From positions 1 to 14,566 of the forward strand of contig CANOGI010000024.1 of the NCBI GenBank assembly GCA_947565475.1: a stretch of DNA of 14,566 bases. Reading direction: 5' to 3'. This DNA comes from an uncultured Eubacteriaceae bacterium. GTDB taxonomy: Bacteria > Bacillota > Clostridia > Lachnospirales > CAG-274. The translations under genes and the position numbers were made by a program. Under the pieces are notes generated by a model, which had not been told where the DNA came from, searched no databases, and worked only from the letters and a program-made list of their open reading frames with translations. Positions 6,691-14,561 of the stretch are shown here, in pieces; position 1 is the first letter of the stretch, and every line of letters begins with the position of its first letter.

Positions 6691-6848
6691 AATAATGGAA
6701 GCACTTTATCTATGGAAAAACAATAAAAAAGCAAATCGGCGGTTTTTAATAAAACATACCGTTAAATTATTTTATTGTCTCAATATAGACGGCGCTTTAA
6801 CAGTTTCCAAAAAAGTCTTATATTATAAATAACAAAAGGATTGAAAAA

Positions 6849-9230
6849 ATGAATATAAAAGAATTACTGGGAAAAAAGATATTGTTTTTCGACGGCGCTA
6901 TGGGCTCAATGCTGCAAAAAAGCGGGCTTAAAACGGGGGAGCTTCCTGAAACTTTAAATTTAACCTCCCCTGAAACGGTTATTGATATTCATATACGATA
7001 TTTAAAAGCGGGCGCCGATATTATAACAGCCAACACTTTCGGAGCATACTCAACAAAGTATGACAACGTGGAAGAAATCATAAGCGCGGGAATCTATAAC
7101 GTAAAACAGGCGATCGCCCTTTTAGAGTTAGAAAATAAATTTGTGGCTCTGGATATGGGTTCTGTGGGCAAGCTTTTAAAACCCTTGGGAGACCTTGAGT
7201 TTGACGAGTGTTATGAAATTTTCAAACGCTCCGCCATAGCGGGTGAGAAAGCCGGCGCGAATCTCGTGATTCTTGAGACGATGTCCGACACTTACGAGGC
7301 AAAAGCCGCCATTCTCGCTATAAAAGAAAACACATCTCTGCCTGTAATATGCACAATGACTTTTGATGAAAATGGATATGCCTTAACAGGAGCTGATATA
7401 GTTGTTATGACAGCGGTTTTGGAGGGGCTTGGTGTTGACGCCCTCGGTATAAACTGCGGTCTCGGTCCAGTCCAAATAAAAGGTCTTTTTGACAAACTTA
7501 TAAAATGTTCATCCCTGCCCGTACTCGTACAGCCAAACGCCGGTCTTCCAAAAATCGAGAACGGCAAAACGGTCTATGATGTTTCACCCGATGAGTTTGC
7601 CGAGTATATGGTAGATTTCGCGAAAGAAGGGGCCTGGCTTATAGGAGGCTGCTGCGGCACCACTCCGCTTCATATACAAAAAACAGTGGAAGCCTGTAAA
7701 GATATAACGCCTCCCACTGTCACGGAAAAAGATTTTACAGTTGTAAGCTCTTACTCAAAATATGTTATAATAGATAAAAAACCCGTCATAATAGGTGAGA
7801 GAATAAATCCCACTGGCAAAAAGAAATTTAAAGAGGCTCTTAAAGAAAACAATATGGGCTATATACTTGACGAGGCTCTCTCTCAAATGGAAAATTCCGC
7901 CGATATACTTGACGTGAACGTGGGGCTTCCTGAGATAGACGAAAAGGAAACTATGCTCTCGGCGGTTAAGACAATTCAGGCCTCCGTTAATCTTCCGCTT
8001 CAAATCGACAGTTCCACCCCCGAGGTTATTGAAGAAGCTCTTAGGATATATAACGGCAAAGCCCTTATTAACTCCGTAAACGGAAAACCTGAGATTATGG
8101 AAAAAATATTCCCCGCCGTGAAAAAATATGGGGGCGTTGTAGTTGGGTTGTGTATTGATAAGGACGGCATCCCAAAAACCGCCGAGGGGCGTCTTAAAAT
8201 AGCGGAGAAAATAGTGAGAACCGCTGAGGAGTACGGAATATCGAGAAAAAATATAATTATAGACACATTAACCCTTACTGTAAGCGCCCAGCAGGAAGAG
8301 TCAAGAGAAACTCTAAGGGCTTTAAGTCTTGTCCGTGATAAACTTAAAGTAAAAACGGTTTTGGGAGTATCAAATATCTCTTTCGGTCTTCCTAACAGGG
8401 GGCTGGTAAATACGACTTTTCTCGCTCTCGCCTTGCAGTCCGGACTTAACGCCTGTATTATAAATCCATTGTCTAAGCCAATGATTGATACCATTTTAGC
8501 GTATAATATATTATACGGAATAGATAAAGGCTGTACAGAATATATCGCGTCACAGGGCGAACAGACTCAAAGCGTGGTATTACCCACGAAAGATACGGAA
8601 AAGCCCTCTTTAAAAGACTTAATTGTAAAAGGGGTAAAAAACGGGGCGTTTGAGGAGACAAAAAGGCTTTTAAACGATGAGGGAATGAAACCTGTTGATA
8701 TAATAAACGAGTATATCGTGGCGGCGCTTGATATTACCGGCGAGGCGTATGATAAAGGAAAATATTTTCTTCCTCAGCTTATAATGAGCGCCGAAACAGC
8801 TAAAAACGCTTTTTCCGCTATTCAGGAGTTTTTAAACGAAAACGGCACCGTTCAGGAGAAAAAAGGCAAAATAGTTATAGCGACAGTAGAGGGGGATATA
8901 CACGACATCGGTAAAAACATAGTAAAAGCGCTTTTAGAGAATTACGGCTTTGATGTTATCGACCTCGGAAAAGACGTTCCCGTTTCCGTAATCGTTGATA
9001 AAGTCGTTAAAGAGGACATCAAGCTCCTCGGTTTAAGCGCTCTTATGACAACCACTGTAGTCAATATGGAAAAAACAATAAAAGAGGTTAAAGAGATTAA
9101 ACCAGACTGTAAAATTATGGTAGGCGGCGCCGTGCTCACTCAGGAATACGCCGATGAGATAGGTGCCGACTTTTATGGAAAAGACGCTTTGGCTTCAGTT
9201 GAATACGCTCAGAAAGTTTTTAAACGTTAA
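6849..9230 (+). CDS. metH: Cobalamin-dependent methionine synthase, short form
   Basis: Transfers a methyl group from methyl-tetrahydrofolate through B12 to homocysteine, giving methionine, in the cytosol. 793 residues against about 1,230 for E. coli MetH. Modules: homocysteine domain (about 5-285) with zinc ligands Cys203 (GINCG) and Cys268-Cys269 (GGCCG); pterin domain (about 312-560) with IGERINPTGKKKFKEAL and DILDVNVGLPEIDE; B12 cap (about 585-668); B12 domain (672-790) with DIHDIG (Asp683, His685 as lower ligand). The C-terminal AdoMet reactivation domain is absent, as is common in Clostridia and Thermotoga, where a separate protein supplies it; no such gene lies in this window. AAAAGGA (6834-6840) sets the start. 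A TATATT at 6819-6824 could be a weak -10. No S-box or cobalamin riboswitch is seen in the leader. Confidence 0.93.
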   Translation: MNIKELLGKKILFFDGAMGSMLQKSGLKTGELPETLNLTSPETVIDIHIRYLKAGADIITANTFGAYSTKYDNVEEIISAGIYNVKQAIALLELENKFVALDMGSVGKLLKPLGDLEFDECYEIFKRSAIAGEKAGANLVILETMSDTYEAKAAILAIKENTSLPVICTMTFDENGYALTGADIVVMTAVLEGLGVDALGINCGLGPVQIKGLFDKLIKCSSLPVLVQPNAGLPKIENGKTVYDVSPDEFAEYMVDFAKEGAWLIGGCCGTTPLHIQKTVEACKDITPPTVTEKDFTVVSSYSKYVIIDKKPVIIGERINPTGKKKFKEALKENNMGYILDEALSQMENSADILDVNVGLPEIDEKETMLSAVKTIQASVNLPLQIDSSTPEVIEEALRIYNGKALINSVNGKPEIMEKIFPAVKKYGGVVVGLCIDKDGIPKTAEGRLKIAEKIVRTAEEYGISRKNIIIDTLTLTVSAQQEESRETLRALSLVRDKLKVKTVLGVSNISFGLPNRGLVNTTFLALALQSGLNACIINPLSKPMIDTILAYNILYGIDKGCTEYIASQGEQTQSVVLPTKDTEKPSLKDLIVKGVKNGAFEETKRLLNDEGMKPVDIINEYIVAALDITGEAYDKGKYFLPQLIMSAETAKNAFSAIQEFLNENGTVQEKKGKIVIATVEGDIHDIGKNIVKALLENYGFDVIDLGKDVPVSVIVDKVVKEDIKLLGLSALMTTTVVNMEKTIKEVKEIKPDCKIMVGGAVLTQEYADEIGADFYGKDALASVEYAQKVFKR

Positions 9231-9269
9231 ACGCTGTTTATATATTTAGATTTATGAAATCAGGTTGTC

Positions 9270-9298
9270 AGGGATATTTTCGGAAATATCCCTTTATT
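9270..9298 (+). terminator. Terminator after metH
   Basis: AGGGATATTT (9270-9279) and AAATATCCCT (9284-9293) form a perfect 10-bp stem over a TCGG tetraloop, followed by TTATTA. The T-run is short, so some read-through into the regulator gene 20 bases later is possible. Confidence 0.7.
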
Positions 9299-9320
9299 AA
9301 AAAGCGGGAGGAATTACCTT

Positions 9321-9710
9321 ATGAAAATTCAGGAATCAGGAGAAAACTATCTTGAAACAATTTTGATATTAAAAAAAAGAAACGGTTCTGTAAGAGCCAT
9401 TGATATAGCCAATGAGCTGAATTTCTCAAAACCCAGCGTAAGCAAGGCAATGTCGGTTTTAAAGGAAGCGGGACATGTAAAAGTCGACAGGCTAAATCAA
9501 ATACTGCTTACCGACACAGGTCTTAAACTTGCTGAAAAAGTTTACGAAAAACATCTTGTTCTCACCGATTATCTTATATCAATTGGTGTAAGCGAGGAAA
9601 CGGCGGCTAAAGACGCTTGTAAAATGGAACACGTAATAAGCGAGGAATCTTTCGAGAAAATCAAAAATCTTGTTGAGAATGACAGAAAAAAGGAGACGGA
9701 AAAATTATGA
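9321..9710 (+). CDS. DtxR/MntR-family metal-dependent regulator
   Basis: 129-residue repressor type that binds DNA when loaded with Fe2+ or Mn2+. The winged helix-turn-helix is about 23-65 (VRAIDIANELNFSKPSVSKA). Metal and dimer region 75-115: His78 (EKHLVL), Cys100, Glu103 and His104 (DACKMEH). Compared with MntR, Glu12, His78, Glu103 and His104 are kept, Asp8 is Asn9 here, and Glu99 is Cys100, as in DtxR-like members. Which metal it senses cannot be decided. No C-terminal SH3-like FeoA domain. GGAGG (9307-9311) is 9 bases from ATG. Its stop overlaps the start of the DUF4127 gene (ATGA), so it probably regulates, or is regulated with, that gene. No clear operator was seen. Confidence 0.87.
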   Translation: MKIQESGENYLETILILKKRNGSVRAIDIANELNFSKPSVSKAMSVLKEAGHVKVDRLNQILLTDTGLKLAEKVYEKHLVLTDYLISIGVSEETAAKDACKMEHVISEESFEKIKNLVENDRKKETEKL

Positions 9711-11578
9711 GAGGCAAAAAAATATTTATATGGCGAAAGACTTTAGCTTTATTTTTGACGTTTATTCTGTGCGCTTTACAAAATATAAATCTTTTCGCCG
9801 ATATTATAACAGCCCCTATAGACGGCAGACCGGTAAGCCTCGATTATCTTAAAAATCTGTCTCAAATCAACGGAGAAAACTTTTTCGCCCCAGATAAAGA
9901 CACTCTTGATATGTTTCCCATAAACGAGAACTACAGCAGATTTGTGAAAAGCGATATAGTAAGAAAACAAATAAGAGAACAAGTATCCTCAGCTAACGAC
10001 GAAAATACCACGGTTATTATAAATACATCGTCATATATGACGGGAGGACTTGTCGGAAGCCGTTTAGGGGATAATTACGGCGATTTTAAAGAGGCGCTTG
10101 ACGAGCTTGAGAACCTAACGGAGGAATATGACAAACCCTCTTACTACGTAAACCTGTCTATGCCCAGAACCCTGCCGGAGACAAGAATGAACACCATCTG
10201 GAGAGACAATAAAAAATATCGGGGAATTGGATATTATTACATAAAAAACAACCCCAATAGTGAGGATATAAAATATATAAGCCAAAAATTATCTTTAGTA
10301 ACGCCCACTCAGCTAATAATGGAATGGAGCTATGTCGAGAATAAAAAAAATGAGCTTGGCGAAGCTTCCCTCACCTCATGGGAAAAAGATTTCATAAAAC
10401 ATTTTAACAGCGTTTACAGAGCTTATGAGCCGTATAAAACCTATTTATCAAAATACGTAATGCCTTTTTCCTCTGTTTCCGAAATATTCTCAAGACTTAT
10501 GAAAATGCAGGAAAAAGGTAAAATCGATGAAATCATAGTAAGCAATGATGACTTTCAGATTCCTGATTTCATTACTTATTTCAACGGAAAAGGAGCGGAC
10601 TGGATTCCCAAAGAAAACGGCGCGCCGATAAAATTCAGCTTCGCGAGAAATTATATAACAAAAGGTCCCCGATGTATTTATAAGCTCCTTAAAGACTCAA
10701 GAGGTATTTATGAGGCGTCCGACGCTCTTAAAGGAAAATCCGAGAACATTAATTTCATATTCGGGACAGATGAGATTCCTCAGCTTATTTACGCGAGAGA
10801 TTTAGCGAAAAGAAAAAATACAACTTCTGTATTCAACGTTATAAGTACAAGCGAGAGCGGGTCTGTCGGAGAGTTTGATGTTTTAAAAATAAATTCTCTC
10901 GTTAAAAACGACATAAATTTTGTTTCAGCTGGAAAGAAAAAAACAGACGGAAAAATAGATTTATATGTATATGACTACAGCAACAAAAAAATCTCCGCCG
11001 AAACAATTATAAAAGATATGGAAGAAAGCAAAAATAAAGGAAAAGCCGTAGGACTTATTGAGATTTTCTCCCCTGATGTATCGGCAAGCGGTAAAAACAC
11101 TGTCTTTCTGACACTTTTAAAAAATTCTAAAGAAAAGAATGGAAAATTAGGCATAAACGAACTCGCCTGCTACAGCGCCTGGAACACAAACGCCAACGCC
11201 ATAGGATTAGGAGTGGCTCACGCTCAGGTATTCGGGATTATGAGAGAAAACTGTACGGACAATGAGACATTTTTAAAAAATCACCTCAACATACTCGCCA
11301 TACACTGCGCCGAGGACGGTTTTTACACCCTAAAAGGAAAACGGGCGCTTACAAACGAAAAATTTGTCCCTGTATACGAGGATACTTTAAAAAGTGATAA
11401 ATTGCTTCCAGTTATAGGTTCCGAGGAAGTTATTTCCGCTTTTAACGGTGGTAAACACGCCGTTAAAGATAAGTTTTACTCCGCCGACAAATTCAGCCTT
11501 TCCGAATATAACTTTCCGTGGGGCAGATTGTTTGAGTGCTATCTTCATTTTGATTGTGAAATAAAGGAAATTCCATAA
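9707..11578 (+). CDS. Exported DUF4127 family protein
   Basis: 623 residues with an N-terminal signal peptide: basic MRGKKIFIWRK, hydrophobic TLALFLTFILCAL, likely cut after Ala31 (LFA-D). Family marks are APIDGRPVSLDYL (36-48) at the mature N-terminus, SNDDFQIPDF in the middle, and YSAWNTNANAIG near residues 487-498, the signature I associate with DUF4127. Biochemical function is not known to me. The start ATG overlaps the regulator's TGA; AAGGAG is about 11 bases upstream, so translation is probably coupled. The gene ends 41 bases before a bidirectional terminator shared with spoIVB. The pairing suggests that export of this protein answers to metal level (inference). Confidence 0.85.
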   Translation: MRGKKIFIWRKTLALFLTFILCALQNINLFADIITAPIDGRPVSLDYLKNLSQINGENFFAPDKDTLDMFPINENYSRFVKSDIVRKQIREQVSSANDENTTVIINTSSYMTGGLVGSRLGDNYGDFKEALDELENLTEEYDKPSYYVNLSMPRTLPETRMNTIWRDNKKYRGIGYYYIKNNPNSEDIKYISQKLSLVTPTQLIMEWSYVENKKNELGEASLTSWEKDFIKHFNSVYRAYEPYKTYLSKYVMPFSSVSEIFSRLMKMQEKGKIDEIIVSNDDFQIPDFITYFNGKGADWIPKENGAPIKFSFARNYITKGPRCIYKLLKDSRGIYEASDALKGKSENINFIFGTDEIPQLIYARDLAKRKNTTSVFNVISTSESGSVGEFDVLKINSLVKNDINFVSAGKKKTDGKIDLYVYDYSNKKISAETIIKDMEESKNKGKAVGLIEIFSPDVSASGKNTVFLTLLKNSKEKNGKLGINELACYSAWNTNANAIGLGVAHAQVFGIMRENCTDNETFLKNHLNILAIHCAEDGFYTLKGKRALTNEKFVPVYEDTLKSDKLLPVIGSEEVISAFNGGKHAVKDKFYSADKFSLSEYNFPWGRLFECYLHFDCEIKEIP

Positions 11579-11591
11579 ACCACGGCTAAAT

Positions 11592-11621
11592 ACTATAATA
11601 GTTAATCTACTTGAAAATAAG
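11592..11621. repeat. Single repeat-family end (copy C)
   Basis: ACTATAATAGTTAATCTACTTG followed by AAAATAAG resembles the ends of the other copies (compare 14219 onward). No inverse partner is visible; instead it runs straight into the terminator stem. It could be a solo remnant. Confidence 0.4.
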
Positions 11622-11671
11622 CGTCCTTCTCAGCGTAATATTTATACGCCGAGAAAGACGCTTTCAATTTT
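11619..11671. terminator. Bidirectional terminator between DUF4127 gene and spoIVB
   Basis: Three stem blocks in line: AAGCGTC/GACGCTT (11619-11625, 11657-11663), TTCTC/GAGAA (11627-11631, 11651-11655) and GCGTA/TACGC (11633-11637, 11645-11649), separated by single mismatches, with a loop of 7 bases. TCAATTTTTAT follows on the plus strand and TTATTTTC on the minus strand. It sits between two convergent stop codons. Confidence 0.88.
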
Positions 11672-12945
11672 TATCCAAGCATATTCTCAATAAAAATTCC
11701 ATAGCCTTTCAAAGGGTTTCTCACAAACACGTGAGTTACCGCTCCGATAAGCTTCCCGTTCTGAATAATGGGGCTTCCGCTCATTCCCTGAACAATTCCG
11801 TTAGTTTTTGATATAAGCTTTTTATCTGTAATCTCAATAACCATACCTTTTGAGTTGTCTGTGTTATATCTGTTTACACTGTCTATATTAACCTCAAACT
11901 TCTCAACATTTTTCCCATCGATGTTAGCCATTATATAGGCTTTTCCCTCTACAACCTCATTTTGCAGAGCGATTGGAATTTCTTCTCCCGTAAAAAAGTT
12001 TTTGTCGCATACCCCAAAAATTCCGTGTTCGTTGTTCTCAAACACTTTTCCTATTACTTCTCCCTCGCTGATGTCTCCCAAAAGCTCTCCGGGCGTTCCC
12101 GCTTCTCCTTTTTTAACCGCCGATACAGATGAGTTTATAATATCCCCAGTTTTAACCTTCATAATCTGCTTTGTGTCAACATCTGTTATGCCGTGTCCGA
12201 GAGCGGCGAATTTACCTGTGTTTTTATCCACATAAGTCACGGTTCCGATGCCCTGGGTACTGTCTCTCACCCATACGCCTATTTTGCGTTTCCCCGACTG
12301 ACCGTCGTAAACGGGCAAAATATCGGCGGAAAAACTTTTTTGACCTCTCATTCCGTCAAAACGCACTGTACCCGCTGAGTTCTCAACAACGTCAATAAGA
12401 GTTTCTTTATTTTTAAGCTCAATGTCGTTGGCTCTAAGCAAAATATCTCCCGGATAAATTTTGCCTCCGCACGGGGCATAGTCCTCCCCTGATAAATCTT
12501 CAACTTCTCCGAGGCCCAAAACCATAATACCATCGGTTTCTATTTTTACTCCGACAGTTCTTCCGCACGGAATTACCTTTAAATGCGGAAGCACGGATAC
12601 TTTGACGTCTTTCATTGGAATGCCCATAAAAGAAAGACGCATATCCATAGTGCACTCGCTGTCAGACCAAACGTATAAGGGCTTGTCTAAAGTCACTGAA
12701 ACAGGCTCCGTAAGCCTTTTGTTATTTATATTGACGCTCGCCCCGCCGTCGGCTGATATTGTCGCCGCCACAGGAACGTTAAACTCAAAACTATGCTCTT
12801 TTCCCGCTATTAAATGAAGCTCGCTTGGAAACATTACAAAATCAAGAACGTTTTTCCCTAAAATAAAGGAAAAAATCACAGCGAAAATACATATATAAAA
12901 CTTTTTCAATTTAAATAATTGAAATACGCTGTAAAAAAAACGCAT
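11671..12945 (-). CDS. spoIVB: SpoIVB sporulation serine protease
   Basis: Forespore-made S55 protease, secreted into the space between forespore and mother cell. In Bacillus it cleaves SpoIVFA and so triggers SpoIVFB to process pro-sigma-K. 424 residues (about 425 in B. subtilis). N-terminal membrane anchor about 14-30 (FYICIFAVIFSFILG), PDZ domain about 125-205 (GGKIYPGDILLRANDIEL), protease domain to the end. Triad by comparison with B. subtilis His236/Asp363/Ser378: His251 (ALGHG), Asp374 (IEITD) and Ser389 (QGMSGSP), with the same 15-residue Asp-Ser spacing. The ATG at 12943-12945 has AGGAAGTGA (12951-12959), so it is preferred to an upstream TTG. spo0A, the usual downstream neighbour, is absent here. 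Confidence 0.95.
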   Translation of the reverse strand: MRFFYSVFQLFKLKKFYICIFAVIFSFILGKNVLDFVMFPSELHLIAGKEHSFEFNVPVAATISADGGASVNINNKRLTEPVSVTLDKPLYVWSDSECTMDMRLSFMGIPMKDVKVSVLPHLKVIPCGRTVGVKIETDGIMVLGLGEVEDLSGEDYAPCGGKIYPGDILLRANDIELKNKETLIDVVENSAGTVRFDGMRGQKSFSADILPVYDGQSGKRKIGVWVRDSTQGIGTVTYVDKNTGKFAALGHGITDVDTKQIMKVKTGDIINSSVSAVKKGEAGTPGELLGDISEGEVIGKVFENNEHGIFGVCDKNFFTGEEIPIALQNEVVEGKAYIMANIDGKNVEKFEVNIDSVNRYNTDNSKGMVIEITDKKLISKTNGIVQGMSGSPIIQNGKLIGAVTHVFVRNPLKGYGIFIENMLG

Positions 12946-12963
12946 AACAGTCACTTCCTGATT

Positions 12964-12997
12964 AATACCGGTATTGTGAAAAAACAATCTTTCACAA
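12964..12997. promoter_or_regulatory. Palindrome and hairpin in the spoIVB leader
   Basis: AATACCGGTATT (12964-12975) is a perfect 12-base palindrome, and TTGTGAAA (12974-12981) pairs with TTTCACAA (12990-12997) over 8 bases. They lie 20-50 bases before the spoIVB start. They could be an operator or a leader structure. I see no clear sigma-G type promoter beside them. Confidence 0.4.
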
Positions 12998-13084
12998 AAA
13001 TAATTCTTCCCGATTTAATCAATTTTTATACGTTAAATATTTTTTTAAAGATTTTTCATAAACTGTCAAAAACCAATAAAATAA

Positions 13085-13107
13085 TTATAATCAAACAACT
13101 TGAAAAA
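13085..13107. repeat. Single repeat-family end (copy D0)
   Basis: TTATAATCAAACAACTTG followed by AAAAA matches the 23-base end of copy A at about 20 positions. It stands 26 bases before the left end of the next element and has no separate partner, so it is a solo end or the older host of that insertion. Confidence 0.5.
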
Positions 13108-13132
13108 TTTCAATAAATCTGATATGGTTAAT

Positions 13133-13277
13133 ACTATAAGTGAAACAATTTAAAAAGAAGTAAAAAAACTTATTTTACTCAAAAGTCCGCAAAGTGCTTC
13201 GCAATTCGCCGACCGACTTTTGCCGCAAGCGGACGTAAAATATTTTTTTACCTTTATTCAAGTTCTTTCACTATACT
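13133..13277. repeat. 145-bp long inverted-repeat element (copy D)
   Basis: The left arm (13133-13178, ACTATAAGTGAAACAATTTA...) and the inverse of the right arm (13235-13277, AGTATAGTGAAAGAACTTGA...) agree over about 43 bases at roughly four in five positions, including GTAAAAAAA and TATTTTAC. Next to them GTCCGC (13185-13190) pairs with GCGGAC (13229-13234), so the whole element can fold into one hairpin. The tips resemble the other family copies; the interior differs from copy A. Confidence 0.6.
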
Positions 13278-13278
13278 C

Positions 13279-13301
13279 GAATTTTTGTATAACAAAAATT
13301 C
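13279..13301. repeat. Perfect 10-bp hairpin beside copy D
   Basis: GAATTTTTGT and ACAAAAATTC pair perfectly over the 3-base loop ATA, two bases after the end of copy D. It is downstream of the pseudouridine synthase gene and may add to termination; the role is open. Confidence 0.5.
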
Positions 13302-13328
13302 TCGTAACCAACAGCGGAAATTAAACTC

Positions 13329-13364
13329 TATAAAAAAATACCGGCGAAACACAATTTCACGCAA
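13329..13364 (-). terminator. Weak terminator after the pseudouridine synthase gene
   Basis: On the minus strand GCGTGAAA-TTGTG-TTTCGC forms an imperfect stem followed by CGGTATTTTTTTATAG. The stem is short and bulged, so termination is only likely. Confidence 0.4.
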
Positions 13365-13380
13365 AAAATTTCACTAATCA

Positions 13381-14094
13381 CTATAATCCCTTTAAATATT
13401 TTATCTCGTCTTCTCTTAAAAATCTGTATTCCTCTTTTTTCAGCCCATCAATCTTTATATTCCCAATAGCGACTCTTTTAAGGCGCAAAACCTCGCACCC
13501 AATAGAAGCACACATTTTTCTTACCTGCCTGTTTCTTCCCTCGTGGATAATTATTTTAAGAACCGCCCCTCTATCGTATTTTTTAATAATTTTAAGAGCC
13601 GCCGGCGCTGTCTTATACCCGTCTATCACAATCCCGTTTTTAAATTTAATAACGGCGTCTTTCGGCGGGACTTTATCAACAGTGGCTATATAAGTCTTTG
13701 GAACATTGTGTTTTGGATGAGTAAGAGTATATGTAAGCTCCCCGTCGTTTGTGAGTATCAAAAGCCCTGATGTATCATAATCAAGACGGCCCACGGGATA
13801 AATTCTCTCTTTTATGTCTTTAAGATAGCTTAAAACGGTTTTCCTGTCAAACTGGTCTTTAACTGTTGAAACACATCCCTCGGGCTTATTAAAAATAACG
13901 TAAATATATTTTTTGTTTTTAACGACCCTCTGCCCGTCAAGCTCAATAACGTCTTTTTCATCGTCAACTTTAGCGCCCAATTTTAAAACAGCTTCCCCGT
14001 TTACCGAAACCCTGCCGTTTAAAATAAGCTCCTCCGACTTTCTTCTTGAGGCGATTCCCGCTTCCGCCAAATATTTCTGCAAACGAACAATCAT
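13381..14094 (-). CDS. rluB: RluB/RsuA-family 16S/23S rRNA pseudouridine synthase
   Basis: Converts a uridine in rRNA to pseudouridine during ribosome assembly. 237 residues, usual length. S4 RNA-binding domain 2-48 (RLQKYLAEAGIASRRKSEEL); catalytic domain about 62-237 with GRLDYDTSGLLILTNDGE (102-119), Asp105 being the catalytic residue, then KTYIATV (133-139) and the late block EGRNRQVRKMCASIG (185-199). In Bacillota such genes are called rluB, but RsuA and RluE/F relatives share these marks, so the target base is inferred. GGAGGG (about 14101-14106) precedes the ATG at 14092-14094. spoIVB follows on the same strand more than 400 bases away, across repeats, so they are probably separate transcripts. 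Confidence 0.92.
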   Translation of the reverse strand: MIVRLQKYLAEAGIASRRKSEELILNGRVSVNGEAVLKLGAKVDDEKDVIELDGQRVVKNKKYIYVIFNKPEGCVSTVKDQFDRKTVLSYLKDIKERIYPVGRLDYDTSGLLILTNDGELTYTLTHPKHNVPKTYIATVDKVPPKDAVIKFKNGIVIDGYKTAPAALKIIKKYDRGAVLKIIIHEGRNRQVRKMCASIGCEVLRLKRVAIGNIKIDGLKKEEYRFLREDEIKYLKGL

Positions 14095-14126
14095 AAAAAT
14101 CCCTCCGAAAAATAATTATAAATTTA

Positions 14127-14155
14127 ATTATACCACAAAATAAAAGTTTTTATAA
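14127..14155 (-). promoter_or_regulatory. Extended -10 promoter of the pseudouridine synthase gene
   Basis: On the minus strand TGGTATAAT: a perfect TATAAT (14127-14132) with the TGn extension. The -35 region (14150-14155, TTATAA) is poor, as often seen with extended -10 sites. It would give a leader of about 25 bases. The -35 region overlaps a perfect 10-bp hairpin, AAAAGTTTTT/AAAAACTTTT (14142-14164). Confidence 0.6.
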
Positions 14156-14218
14156 AAAACTTTTGAATTAATAAGGCATTTTTTAAATAATATATAATAT
14201 ACAATAAAAACATCTTAT

Positions 14219-14313
14219 ACTATAGTCAATCAACTTGAAAAATTAACAAATTAGGTAGCTTAAAATCTTTTTTACTACGTTAGTATCAGTTGGCATAGAC
14301 TCCTAAGCATATA
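14219..14313. repeat. Partial repeat element (copy F), inverted relative to copy A
   Basis: Starts with the family end ACTATAGTCAATCAACTTG. The next 70 or so bases (14238 onward, ending CATAGACTCCTAA) match the inverse of 4563-4638 in copy A at about 54 of 71 positions by eye, without gaps. No closing end is seen; after about 14313 the sequence changes to a different hairpin cluster, so F is truncated or replaced on its right side. Confidence 0.6.
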
Positions 14314-14353
14314 AGACTTTGCCCCATTCTCACCAACTTAAAAGATTAAAACC

Positions 14354-14561
14354 GTGGGACGCTGTTCCACACTCAGAGGGCCTTTGAAAAGGCTTGACCT
14401 AAACTTTATAACGCAAAACTTTCGCTTTGCCGAATCTTGAAAAACAAAGTTTTTCGTAAAAGTTTTTTGCTTCTTTTTTCCAATAGGTGCCGCAAAGAAA
14501 TGCGGTCGGCACCTATTGAAAAAAGTTTGACAAAAACTTCTGAGCAAAACTACGTTTTGCT
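14354..14561. repeat. Cluster of six hairpins at the window end
   Basis: Successive stems: GTGGGA/TTCCAC (14354-14370), GCCTTT/AAAGGC (14380-14393), GCAAA/TTTGC (14413-14430), GAAAAAC/GTTTTTC (14439-14455), a large TTTTTT plus CAATAGGTGCCG paired with CGGCACCTATTG plus AAAAAA (14474-14524; 18 bp with one bulge), and AGCAAAAC/GTTTTGCT (14543-14561). The large stem with A- and T-tracts could terminate transcripts from both sides. The arrangement resembles intergenic palindromic repeats I remember from gut Clostridia. No coding sequence is supported. Confidence 0.65.

Noticed and set aside
6690..6848. SAM (S-box) or cobalamin riboswitch before metH
   Set aside because: None of the conserved core sequences of either class is present in the leader.
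7292..9139. Several minus-strand reading frames opposite metH
   Set aside because: They are antisense shadows of a clearly conserved gene and resemble no protein I know.
12946..12987. TTG start at 12987 for spoIVB, adding 14 residues
   Set aside because: The ATG at 12943-12945 has a near-ideal AGGAAGTGA at the right distance, and the TTG has none.
14338..14547. 69-residue minus-strand reading frame
   Set aside because: It runs through the hairpin cluster, has no ribosome binding site, and its residues simply reflect the palindromes.
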